Under the pieces are notes generated by a model. It was not told where the DNA came from, made no database searches, and was given only the letters and a program-made list of their open reading frames with translations. The translations under genes were made by a program, and so were the position numbers. 64,000 nucleotides of DNA, from NCBI GenBank assembly GCA_000818945.1, contig KN805425.1, positions 127,479 through 191,478 on the forward strand, in the 5' to 3' direction. Positions 48,537 through 56,587 of the stretch are shown one piece after another (positions within the stretch are counted from its first letter, which is position 1; each line of letters opens with the position of its first letter). Source of the DNA: Schizochytrium sp. CCTCC M209059. Lineage: Eukaryota; Sar; Bigyra; Thraustochytrida; Thraustochytriidae.

Positions 48537-50108
48537 ATGGGCGCGATGGAGAACGCCGCGGCGCTGGAGCCCTTCGAGGACGCCGACCTGGGCCCCGAGG
48601 AGGAAACCGCGGGGCTCAAGATGAGACGCAGGAAGTCCGGTGCAGCAGCAGCAGCCGAGGAGGCACTCGACGACGACGCCTTCGCCGCCGCCGAGGATGA
48701 GGAAAATGACGCCGCCGACGACGAAGCCGACAGCGAGGAGGAGTGGTCCAAAGCGGCCTCCAGGAAATCGTTCTCTGCGTCGGAGGGTATCAGACGTCGC
48801 TCCTCTACGCGCAAGAGCGCGAGCAAACGTCAGAGCAAGAGCAAGAGGAAGAGCAAGTCCGTGGAGGTCGCGACGACCGTGGCAGACCCGGAAGCGGTCG
48901 CGTCCGCGGCCGTTTATCTGCGCAGCGTGGCCGCCGTCGTGCTCACGGTCCTCTTGGTTCTCGACATTCTCGGGCTCGGGTTCCGCGGCAATAGTACAGC
49001 CTTTATTGATTGGTGGGACATGATTGGAACCGTAAGCTATGTACGCGGACGCAATCCGATCTACTCGATTCGCAAGCGCGAGAATCAAACAAGCATTGGA
49101 TGGGCCCTCTACACCCTCTTCAATGCCTACTTATTGTACGCCGTTGCTGGAAAGACGGCGCGCACAATCATGCGCAAGACGCTCGTGCTGCCCTCTTTTG
49201 CGGGCTTCGTCCAGTTCACTCTGATGGGCTTCCTGCCGCTCCACTTCTTTCCCGGTGACCACCTTTTCGAGATGGTCGAGCACAACGACATTCAGCAAGT
49301 CATTGTCGCAATGTACTGGGCCACGACCAAGACGCGCAGCGTTTTTAACCAGGTGGACGAGGCTCTCAACCAGCACCACTACAACTTTTTTCAGGCCTTC
49401 CTTCTTGGTGTTCTGTCATGCGAGATTGCCTCCTTTATCAGCCGCATTGACCGCAATGTCAACGTCTACCCTCTCGAGGAGTGCATTCGTCGTGTGCCTG
49501 GTGGTCTCAAGGCATGGCTCACGAGCCGCACGTTTATGTCCTCGGTCTTTGTCTCCATCTTTTGCTTTACAACGGTGCGCACGCTTGCCATTCCGGGTGT
49601 CTGGACAATTTTCATCGGCCTTACGTTTTGCGCTGCCTTTTACCGCTACGCAAACGGTCTCTTTGAGCGCACTCTTGAAACCTACGTCCTGGGCCCGGCT
49701 CGCGAGTCTGATGTCTTTGCCGCGATCATGGAGTCGAGGCAAAAAGATAATGATGACGAGGACGACGAAGACGAGGATGAGGAGGATGAACTCGACGATG
49801 ATGCCCCTGTCCTCGACAAGCTCGCGCACTTTCAAAAGGCCAAGGTAAAAAACGCTAAGCGCGCTTTGGAGAGTTTCGAGGCCCTCATCCTGAGCGCAGC
49901 GCAAATCGTGTCCGAAAACCTCGAGGAGAAGCTCCCGGAAGTGCCAGTCTGGTTCACAAGTCAGGCTGAGCGCGGCCTCGACGCTTCCCGACTCGTCCTT
50001 GGCCAGCTCAAGCTTGATACCTACGCCGACGCGCAGTCCCTTCAAGAGCGTGTTGAGGAGATCCAGGACGAGCTTGAGCACAGCGCCAAGAAGCTCAAGC
50101 TGCTCTGA
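48537..50108 (+). CDS. TRIC-like multipass membrane protein
   Basis: A 523-residue protein. The N-terminal 120 residues are acidic, then a Lys/Arg/Ser-rich run (about 85-115). A membrane domain covers about 125-390 with about six or seven hydrophobic segments, starting AAVVLTVLLVLDILG. Inside it, FLPLHFFPGDHLFEM, VAMYWATTKTRSVFNQVDEALNQ, FFQAFLLGVLSCEIASFISR and FMSSVFVSIFCF follow the order and spacing of TRIC (TMEM38) trimeric intracellular cation channels, which balance charge during ER calcium release. The similarity is recognisable but divergent. The cytosolic tail has an Asp/Glu run (about 405-425) and a coiled coil. A plain 'multipass membrane protein' is the fallback. ATG 48537 is the first in frame. 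Confidence 0.72.
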   Translation: MGAMENAAALEPFEDADLGPEEETAGLKMRRRKSGAAAAAEEALDDDAFAAAEDEENDAADDEADSEEEWSKAASRKSFSASEGIRRRSSTRKSASKRQSKSKRKSKSVEVATTVADPEAVASAAVYLRSVAAVVLTVLLVLDILGLGFRGNSTAFIDWWDMIGTVSYVRGRNPIYSIRKRENQTSIGWALYTLFNAYLLYAVAGKTARTIMRKTLVLPSFAGFVQFTLMGFLPLHFFPGDHLFEMVEHNDIQQVIVAMYWATTKTRSVFNQVDEALNQHHYNFFQAFLLGVLSCEIASFISRIDRNVNVYPLEECIRRVPGGLKAWLTSRTFMSSVFVSIFCFTTVRTLAIPGVWTIFIGLTFCAAFYRYANGLFERTLETYVLGPARESDVFAAIMESRQKDNDDEDDEDEDEEDELDDDAPVLDKLAHFQKAKVKNAKRALESFEALILSAAQIVSENLEEKLPEVPVWFTSQAERGLDASRLVLGQLKLDTYADAQSLQERVEEIQDELEHSAKKLKLL

Positions 50109-50351
50109 TTGAGCTCTTCACGGAAAGGTGAGCATATCGATTGAATAATACTTTCCCAATCTGGCCTGTCAAGCCACTTTTATTGAGCCTATACCGCTTA
50201 TACGCCCCCCGTTGTGTGTTTGTGTGATCTTTTCGTCAAAGAAAAAAGAAAAAGAAAAAATTATAATCATGATCATGTTTTGTTTCTCTCAACGCCTCAC
50301 CTTCCTCGGGCTATGGGCGATAGCTAGCTGCAGCTGGTCGACATATGGGTG

Positions 50352-53096
50352 CTATTGAAGCGAACAAGTTGACTCCGAATCATTGTTGTCGCCATTGCCA
50401 TTGGAGGCTGAGGATTGCCGCCACCCCACACAGAAATTTCGATTGATCTTGTTGCTCGCAAGTTTCAAGGTGTAATTGCTCGCGCTCCCACTCCACGGCT
50501 GAGAAAAGGCCGAAGTGCTCGCAGAATCCACAGACACTGGATCGGCAAGTTGCAACGAGCTGCTTAGAAATAGCGTGTGACCAGTGTCTTGCGCGAGTCC
50601 TCCGCCCGCCGCAATTCCCATAATAATGAGATTGTCGTCGTTTTGTGGATTCAAGGAAGCAAAGTCAGGGACACCATCGTCGTCGCCGCCCGCTGCAGCC
50701 TTCTTTTGGAGTGACTTGGGCTTGGAGCCAAGGGAGGTGTCAATCAGGGTTGGAACGTCGATGAGCTCATTCGGTGAACTCAAACCCAGTTGGCAGCACG
50801 GGTTGCGACCAAACCCAATGCAATGCCCAAATGCAGTGCTTACGACCGTGTGCGCATCTCCAACAGCAATGTGACGCACGAGTCCAAGCGGTCCACCCTC
50901 AAAGCAGATCTCTTCGGGCCGATACGGGTCACCATTTGGGCGTCCAATTAGATCGCCATGGCCCCAAGTGTACACATGCTGGTTTTCCCCCAAGGCCACA
51001 GAATGACTTGCGCCAGCTGCGATTTCCTTTGCTGCTGCCTTGAGAGGGACCTTGGTGGGGACAAAGATTGTTGCACCGCTCGTGCCCGTCACAAGTTCCG
51101 TCCCGAGGCCGAGCTGGCCATGTTGATTATTTCCGCTGGCCAAGACAGTACCATTCGAGGTGAGGAAAAGGCTGTGACGCATTCCTGCAGCAACGCGAGT
51201 GATGTTGCGGTCGCGCAAGAGCATGACGCGTCGAGGTGCCCAGCACGCTTCTTGGCTGGCTCGTACAAACAGGATCTCTTGCGTCTCACAATCACTCGTC
51301 ACTCTCTCTTCTTTTCCTCCTTCTACGCCTTCCTCTATTTCGAGGCCCTCTGCACGAAAACACTCGAGGTTTTCACCTGTCTGCGCGTCAATAATTCCCG
51401 TGACACAGTCGTCGAGAAGATAAGAGACGCCGTACTCGGCAAACGGAAGGCGCTGGCCGGTATCAAGAACGCGCATCATCAGCTTGGACGCCTCCATTTG
51501 CGTGTCGCATAAACTCGAATGATCAATGGCCTCGCGCGCAGCTTGTCGTGCCACACGAAGCCCCGCAAATGCAGTGCGCTGGTCCGGAAAGACATGATCA
51601 CTAAGTTCCTGTAACGTGATAAAGCATGGTTCCCCGCTCGCAGATGCCATCACATGCCCAAGCTTTCCGTCCTCATTATCCGCACCCCACGTCCAACAAG
51701 CCCCATTGCTCGAACAGCAGACCATGTGCTCTTTTCCGCAAGAAACCTGCATCAAACTCTCCTCCGACTCCAGGTCGAGCTTAATCTGAGTTGGCGAGCT
51801 CACATCCTCGAGATCTTCCTTGCGGTTGGCACCGAGGCCGAGCCAAGGTCCCTGAGCTCCGAACGTAAACATGAGCTTGTTCAGGCGCGCAGAATCCGTC
51901 CGGTGGCTTGCCAGCACGGCCGAAAATGACTCTCCACACGCAACAAAACCAGCGCGAGCAAATGTAGGCAGCTCAACGCGGCGAGGCGCGAGCTGCGAAG
52001 CAGATTCTGCAGTGGCGTCCAGCACGTAGCCCAGTCTTCCGTTCGCGCCCTTTCCAAACGAGAGAACCTGACCCTCCTTTGTCAGGAGAAGCGTATGAGA
52101 AGCTCCACATGCAACCTGAACGACCTGAAGTCCACAGAGAGGAGGTATGACCCTTGCTTTCGCGGCGAATTGCTTTGCGCTTCCAAGACCGAGCTGTCCT
52201 CGGCGATTGTTGCCGCAAGCGAGAACTGCATAGGGAACAGGCTCGGCCCCATTTGGACAGAGAAGAATCTTATCGCCATGCTCGAGCTGTCGAATTGAAA
52301 GAACCTCATCGAGGCGAAGTCTGAACGAGAACATACGGGCCGCGAGGCTTTGAGGCCGATGAGGGCTTGCGCGCGGTGATTCTACATGTACGCTATTGTT
52401 GCTACTATCTGCTGCCAAGCTTGTCTTAGCAACCTCTTTGTCACCGATGTCAAGACCCCAAATGACGCACGCATGTTCAGCGAGCTGCGAGAGGTTCCAC
52501 GTTGACTGGACCATGACGACGCGCCATTCAGGCGGACGTCCATTCCCGAGCGCAATCTCGAGTGCAAAGGCTTTATCCCGTTCAGCACGCAAAGGACTTC
52601 TTGTTGACTCTATCGGCAATGTGTGAGCCGCTAAAGATGGCAAGGTAGACGGTTCGGTGGGCGTAGCAGCTGAGTGAGCAAAAGATGCTGTCGACGGTGT
52701 TGAATCTGAAAAAGTTGGTGAAGGAGGCGTATAAGCGGAAGATGCTGGAGATGACACCGAAACTGAAGGGGTGGATGTTGGCGGGCACGCTCTTCTTTGC
52801 CAAGACCCATGCTCCTTTTGACGACCATCATCATTGGCCTCGGGGAGCATGGAGCCTTGTTGCGGAAGAGGAGCTTGGTACCTCGGTGCGAGTCCTTTGG
52901 TGTCTTTCTCGTGCGATAGAGAACTAGCGCGTTGACCCGATTGCGTTCGACCAGACGTTGTGTGCACGGGCGTCGCTGTCCGGGCAACTCTTGCTTTGGG
53001 GCTGGGCGTCTCGGGTTGCGCGGCAGCCTCGTCGCCCTTTTGTTCCGGCGATGCGAGCCCCATCTCTCTTCGATTTTCAGGTGCGCCGGCGGTCAT
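50352..53096 (-). CDS. RCC1-repeat protein
   Basis: A 914-residue protein. The first 280 residues are Ser/Pro/Thr-rich and disordered, with a possible small folded unit near 175-230 (FALEIALGNGRPPEWRVVMV). About seven RCC1-type blades fill roughly 285-850: YAVLACGNNRRGQLGLG, VLSFGKGANGRLGY, FTFGAQGPWLGLG, CWTWGADNEDGKLGHV, VLASGNNQHGQLGLG, VYTWGHGDLIG and CIGFGRNPCCQLGL. Together they suggest a single seven-bladed propeller with an insertion between blades four and five (about 490-620). RCC1 folds serve as GEFs, chromatin or ubiquitin-ligase modules; nothing here picks one. The frame runs to 53138 via TTG, but the first ATG is 53096. It converges with the TRIC-like gene. Confidence 0.88.
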   Translation of the reverse strand: MTAGAPENRREMGLASPEQKGDEAAAQPETPSPKARVARTATPVHTTSGRTQSGQRASSLSHEKDTKGLAPRYQAPLPQQGSMLPEANDDGRQKEHGSWQRRACPPTSTPSVSVSSPASSAYTPPSPTFSDSTPSTASFAHSAATPTEPSTLPSLAAHTLPIESTRSPLRAERDKAFALEIALGNGRPPEWRVVMVQSTWNLSQLAEHACVIWGLDIGDKEVAKTSLAADSSNNSVHVESPRASPHRPQSLAARMFSFRLRLDEVLSIRQLEHGDKILLCPNGAEPVPYAVLACGNNRRGQLGLGSAKQFAAKARVIPPLCGLQVVQVACGASHTLLLTKEGQVLSFGKGANGRLGYVLDATAESASQLAPRRVELPTFARAGFVACGESFSAVLASHRTDSARLNKLMFTFGAQGPWLGLGANRKEDLEDVSSPTQIKLDLESEESLMQVSCGKEHMVCCSSNGACWTWGADNEDGKLGHVMASASGEPCFITLQELSDHVFPDQRTAFAGLRVARQAAREAIDHSSLCDTQMEASKLMMRVLDTGQRLPFAEYGVSYLLDDCVTGIIDAQTGENLECFRAEGLEIEEGVEGGKEERVTSDCETQEILFVRASQEACWAPRRVMLLRDRNITRVAAGMRHSLFLTSNGTVLASGNNQHGQLGLGTELVTGTSGATIFVPTKVPLKAAAKEIAAGASHSVALGENQHVYTWGHGDLIGRPNGDPYRPEEICFEGGPLGLVRHIAVGDAHTVVSTAFGHCIGFGRNPCCQLGLSSPNELIDVPTLIDTSLGSKPKSLQKKAAAGGDDDGVPDFASLNPQNDDNLIIMGIAAGGGLAQDTGHTLFLSSSLQLADPVSVDSASTSAFSQPWSGSASNYTLKLASNKINRNFCVGWRQSSASNGNGDNNDSESTCSLQ

Positions 53097-53594
53097 CGAT
53101 GCGCTGGCGCTGGCTGTGCAAAGGTCTCTCTTGTTCAACCTCCTATTCTGCTATGCTATGCTATGCTATGCTATGCTATGCTCTGCTCTGCTGTGCTCTG
53201 CTGTGCGATGCTGCGCAAGAGCAGTCCGCCAGACGTCGCGTCGCGTCTGTGGGCTTGTCTGCTCACCCTTGTTTGCCTTTTGTCTGCCCCCTCGTCTGCG
53301 TGCTTGCTCGACCACCTCCGGGGCCTTAGCTCTGCCTGACAGTGAGTGAGCTGGATCTTCAAACAAAAACAAAAGGGTCTTTGCAAGTTACGCCACGCTT
53401 GCCGTGCGAATGCACAAGAGGATCCGTTGCTTTGAGTTTTTTGGGAGGTTTCTTGCAGTGCCGTGGGAGTGTGATTTGCTACGACAATGCGTTGCAGCCA
53501 GGTTGGAAAACAAGGCACGTAGTTAAATTATAGTATTTCACCATTCATGAGGAAACTCTCAACTTGTGCTTTTGTATTGTTTTTAATTTGGTTT
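53097..53594. other. Upstream region of the RCC1 gene
   Basis: A 498-bp spacer holding a pentanucleotide (CTATG)n array with CTCTG/CTGTG variants at 53151-53205, directly upstream of the RCC1 start. No gene was recognised. Confidence 0.5.
53151..53205. repeat. (CTATG)n pentanucleotide repeat with variants
   Basis: Six perfect CTATG units are followed by CTCTG and CTGTG variants. The array begins about 55 bp upstream of the RCC1 start codon. Confidence 0.92.
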
Positions 53595-55436
53595 TTAAGG
53601 AGTAAGACGCGAAGGGTCACGAACAAAGAAGCAGCTGTTACGAATATTGGGGCAGCCCGTGAAGAGCATGACGAGACGCTCGAGGCCAATACCACCACCG
53701 CCATGGGGCTGAGCACCATGCTTGAAGGCATCAATGTAAAACTTGAGAGACTCGACCGGGATCTCCTTGCGGGCAATGGCCTCGCTCAGCATGTCGGGGT
53801 CGTGCACACGCTGCGCGCCAGACATGATCTCCTGGTTGCGCAACATGAAATCGTACGAGTTGGAGTAGTCCGAGTTTTCAGGATCCACCATGGTGTAGAA
53901 GGGACGCACCTGCATGGGGAACTTGTCGAGAAAGTACCAGTCCACTCCGTACTTTTGCTTGACAAGGGCACCGAGGCGTTTCTCGATCGGGGTAGACATG
54001 TCCTCGAGGTCCGGGGCCTCGTCGGCGCCGATGCCGTCCTCGCGGAGAAGCGCGATGCCCTCCTTGTAGGTGAGAAGGAGCGTGTTGCTCTTGGTACCGA
54101 CCGTGTTGATCTTGCCCTCGAGCTCCTTCGCTGGCCGGTAGACGACCGGGTCGTTGGGAAAGTAGTTGCGGATGGTCTCAAGCTCAACGCTGTTCTTCTC
54201 GTTGAGGGAGTCAAAGATGTGAAAGAACATGTCAGAAAACAGGTCGAGCACCTCATGGTAGTGTTCCTTAAAGCACATTTCGACATCGAGGCCGTGGAAC
54301 TCGCAAAGGTGGCGCGCCGTGTTACTGTTCTCAGCACGGAAAACGGGGCCGATCTCGAAGACACGCTCAAAGCCGCTGCAGGCGGCGAGAATCTGCTTGT
54401 GCAGCTGCGGCGACTGGGCCAAGCAGCAGTCCTGGCCAAAGTACTGCGTCTTGAAGACCTCGCTGCCGCCCTCCGAGGTACCACCGAGGAGCTTGGGGGT
54501 CTGGACCTCGACAAAGCCCTCCTGGTGCAAGAACTCGCGAAAGTACTGGCAGACAGCCGAAGAGACGCGCATGATCGCCTGCTGGAGAGGCGTACGCAGC
54601 GAAAGATGGCGGTGGTCAAGCTTGAGCTCCTGACCCACGGAGACTAGCTTGGCGTCGCCCTCCTCGGCAGAGGCTTCGGCGGCCTTGAGCTCCTCCACCG
54701 TGCGGTCAGCATCGACCACCTGGAAGGGGAGCACCAGAGCAGCGCGGTTGACGACAAAGAGGCTCTTGACCTGGAGCTCCACGGCGCTCTGCGTGCACTT
54801 GGTGGGCTGGGGGGCCTTGACCAGTTCGCCGCGGATGTCGACGATGGACTCGCTCGTCAGGGTCGCGCACCACTTGGCCATCTTGGTGTCGGTGACGACG
54901 CACTGCACGGTGGCCACGTGCTGGCGGAGCACGACAAAGGCCATCTTGGACTGGGCGCGCACGGTGTGCACGTATCCGCGGCAGAGGACCTCGGTGCCCG
55001 CGTTCTCCTCGGTGAGCCTGTTGACGGCGGTCCAGGTCTGGCCCTTGCGATCCTCGGCGCGCGACTGCACGAGGGGGATGTCACCGTAGGTCTCGGTGAG
55101 GACGCCGGCGCTGGTCTCGGCATTGTCCTTTTCCTTCTTGGCAAGGACGGCGGCCTCGCGCTCGAGCCGGCGCTGCTCCTTCTTCCTGGCGCGCTCGTCC
55201 TGGGCCTTGCCGGCGTCCTTCTTCTTCTTGCCGCTGTCCTTCTTCTTGTCCTGCGACCACTCGGAGGGCACGCGTCCCTTGAGCTCCAGCAGTTTGCCCA
55301 CGGCCTCCTTCACGTCCTCCTCGCTGGCCTGGCCCTCCTTCACCTGCGCCTTGAGCTCGCGCACGCGCGCGCCCTGCGCCTCCACCTCGGCCAGCAGCGC
55401 CGCCACCTCGGCGGGCGGTTGCTTCTCCTCCGCCAT
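53595..55436 (-). CDS. DARS1: Cytosolic aspartyl-tRNA synthetase with N-terminal WHEP domain
   Basis: A 613-residue class IIb synthetase of the eukaryotic cytosolic AspRS type, which charges tRNA-Asp. Residues about 7-50 (LLAEVEAQGARVRELKAQ...EDVKEAVGKLLELKG) form a WHEP-type helix-turn-helix, followed by a Lys-rich linker (about 58-105). The OB-fold anticodon domain covers about 140-260 (VLCRGYVHTVRAQSKMAFVVLRQ). The catalytic core has motif 1, motif 2 (PVFRAENSNTARHLCEFHGL, about 365) and motif 3 (GGGIGLERLVMLF, about 582). The C-terminal FVRDPSRLTP is typical of eukaryotic AspRS. The frame is open upstream into the run of N, but 55436 is the ATG that begins the WHEP domain. It is divergent from the importin gene. 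Confidence 0.95.
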   Translation of the reverse strand: MAEEKQPPAEVAALLAEVEAQGARVRELKAQVKEGQASEEDVKEAVGKLLELKGRVPSEWSQDKKKDSGKKKKDAGKAQDERARKKEQRRLEREAAVLAKKEKDNAETSAGVLTETYGDIPLVQSRAEDRKGQTWTAVNRLTEENAGTEVLCRGYVHTVRAQSKMAFVVLRQHVATVQCVVTDTKMAKWCATLTSESIVDIRGELVKAPQPTKCTQSAVELQVKSLFVVNRAALVLPFQVVDADRTVEELKAAEASAEEGDAKLVSVGQELKLDHRHLSLRTPLQQAIMRVSSAVCQYFREFLHQEGFVEVQTPKLLGGTSEGGSEVFKTQYFGQDCCLAQSPQLHKQILAACSGFERVFEIGPVFRAENSNTARHLCEFHGLDVEMCFKEHYHEVLDLFSDMFFHIFDSLNEKNSVELETIRNYFPNDPVVYRPAKELEGKINTVGTKSNTLLLTYKEGIALLREDGIGADEAPDLEDMSTPIEKRLGALVKQKYGVDWYFLDKFPMQVRPFYTMVDPENSDYSNSYDFMLRNQEIMSGAQRVHDPDMLSEAIARKEIPVESLKFYIDAFKHGAQPHGGGGIGLERLVMLFTGCPNIRNSCFFVRDPSRLTP

Positions 55437-55476
55437 CCTCTCCGCTCCGTGCCGCGCCTTGCCCTGCCTTTCCGCG

Positions 55477-55570
55477 CGCTCGCGCTCTCCCTCCCGCTCT
55501 CGCTCCTCGCGCTCCCGCTCCCGCTCGCGCTCGCGCTCCCGCTCGCGCTCTCGCTCTCGCTCTCGCTCGG
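55477..55570. repeat. (CGCTCT/CGCTCC)n hexanucleotide repeat
   Basis: Imperfect CGCTCT, CGCTCC and CGCTCG units repeat through the AspRS 5' leader region, ending about 280 bp before the run of N. Confidence 0.85.
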
Positions 55571-55849
55571 GGCCGCGACGAGATCCTTCTTTGCCGCGTC
55601 TCTCTCGGCGGCAGCCGCTGGAGGCACGGGAGCGAAGGATACAGACGCGCCCGCGCAGCCACCCAGCCGCCCGGGCCAGGCAGGCGGGCGGGCGGCAGGG
55701 CGGGCGGCAAGGCGCCGGCGCGGCAAGGCGAGCGGGGGCGCGGCGTCCCGCGACCGCACAGCGGCGGCGGCGGGCTCGACGGCCGGTCCCGCGCTCGGGA
55801 GCGGAGAAGCAGGGAGGGGAGGGACGAAGGAGGGAGAGAGCGAGAAGCG

Positions 55850-56138
55850 NNNNNNNNNNNNNNNNNNNNNNNNNNNNNNNNNNNNNNNNNNNNNNNNNNN
55901 NNNNNNNNNNNNNNNNNNNNNNNNNNNNNNNNNNNNNNNNNNNNNNNNNNNNNNNNNNNNNNNNNNNNNNNNNNNNNNNNNNNNNNNNNNNNNNNNNNNN
56001 NNNNNNNNNNNNNNNNNNNNNNNNNNNNNNNNNNNNNNNNNNNNNNNNNNNNNNNNNNNNNNNNNNNNNNNNNNNNNNNNNNNNNNNNNNNNNNNNNNNN
56101 NNNNNNNNNNNNNNNNNNNNNNNNNNNNNNNNNNNNNN
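55850..56138. other. Run of N (assembly gap)
   Basis: 289 unknown bases. The flanks are G-rich on the right and GA-rich on the left, so a GC-rich or repetitive stretch may have blocked assembly. Confidence 1.
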
Positions 56139-56587
56139 GGGGGGGGCATGCTGCGCGCTGGCGTGGAGAGAAATGCGGGGGGGAGGCAGACGCAAAGGTG
56201 TCAGAGGGTCAAAAAATATCTTTTATACCCCTCTGGGGAGTTTGTTGCAAGTTAAGTTCTACCGACTCGTGCATCGCATACAATCAAAGGAATAAGAAAA
56301 GACGTTCAAACACCCATGTTGCCCCGCAATAGGTATCTCCGATATTCCCCGGAGACCAACCACCGCGAGCGAGCGATGGGCCGACGTTGATTGATCATGA
56401 TCAAGACGAGACCACGCCCAAGACCTAGACCCCGTTCGGGAACGCGAGCTGAGAGCGAGGTCGCTGGCCGTTGCCGCGCGGAACCTGGCAAAACGCCAGC
56501 AGAGACGCTGCGCGTCGGGAGGCTCTTCACTGTGCTCTCGTGCCTGCCTGCACCTCGGTCGTCGCGCCTGGACCAGTACCCGCGAGG

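Larger units (their letters stand above)
55437..56587. other. Divergent promoter region with assembly gap
   Basis: The 1151-bp spacer between AspRS (minus) and the importin-alpha-like gene (plus) includes a CGCTCC/CGCTCT hexamer array and 289 unknown bases. Its true length is uncertain. It should carry both promoters. Confidence 0.5.

Noticed and set aside
53547..54647. 366-codon plus-strand frame opposite AspRS
   Set aside because: Antisense shadow of a highly conserved synthetase with strong third-position GC.
54918..56255. 445-codon plus-strand frame crossing the run of N
   Set aside because: Leu/Ala/Arg repeats antisense to the AspRS N terminus and leader; it includes the unknown bases.
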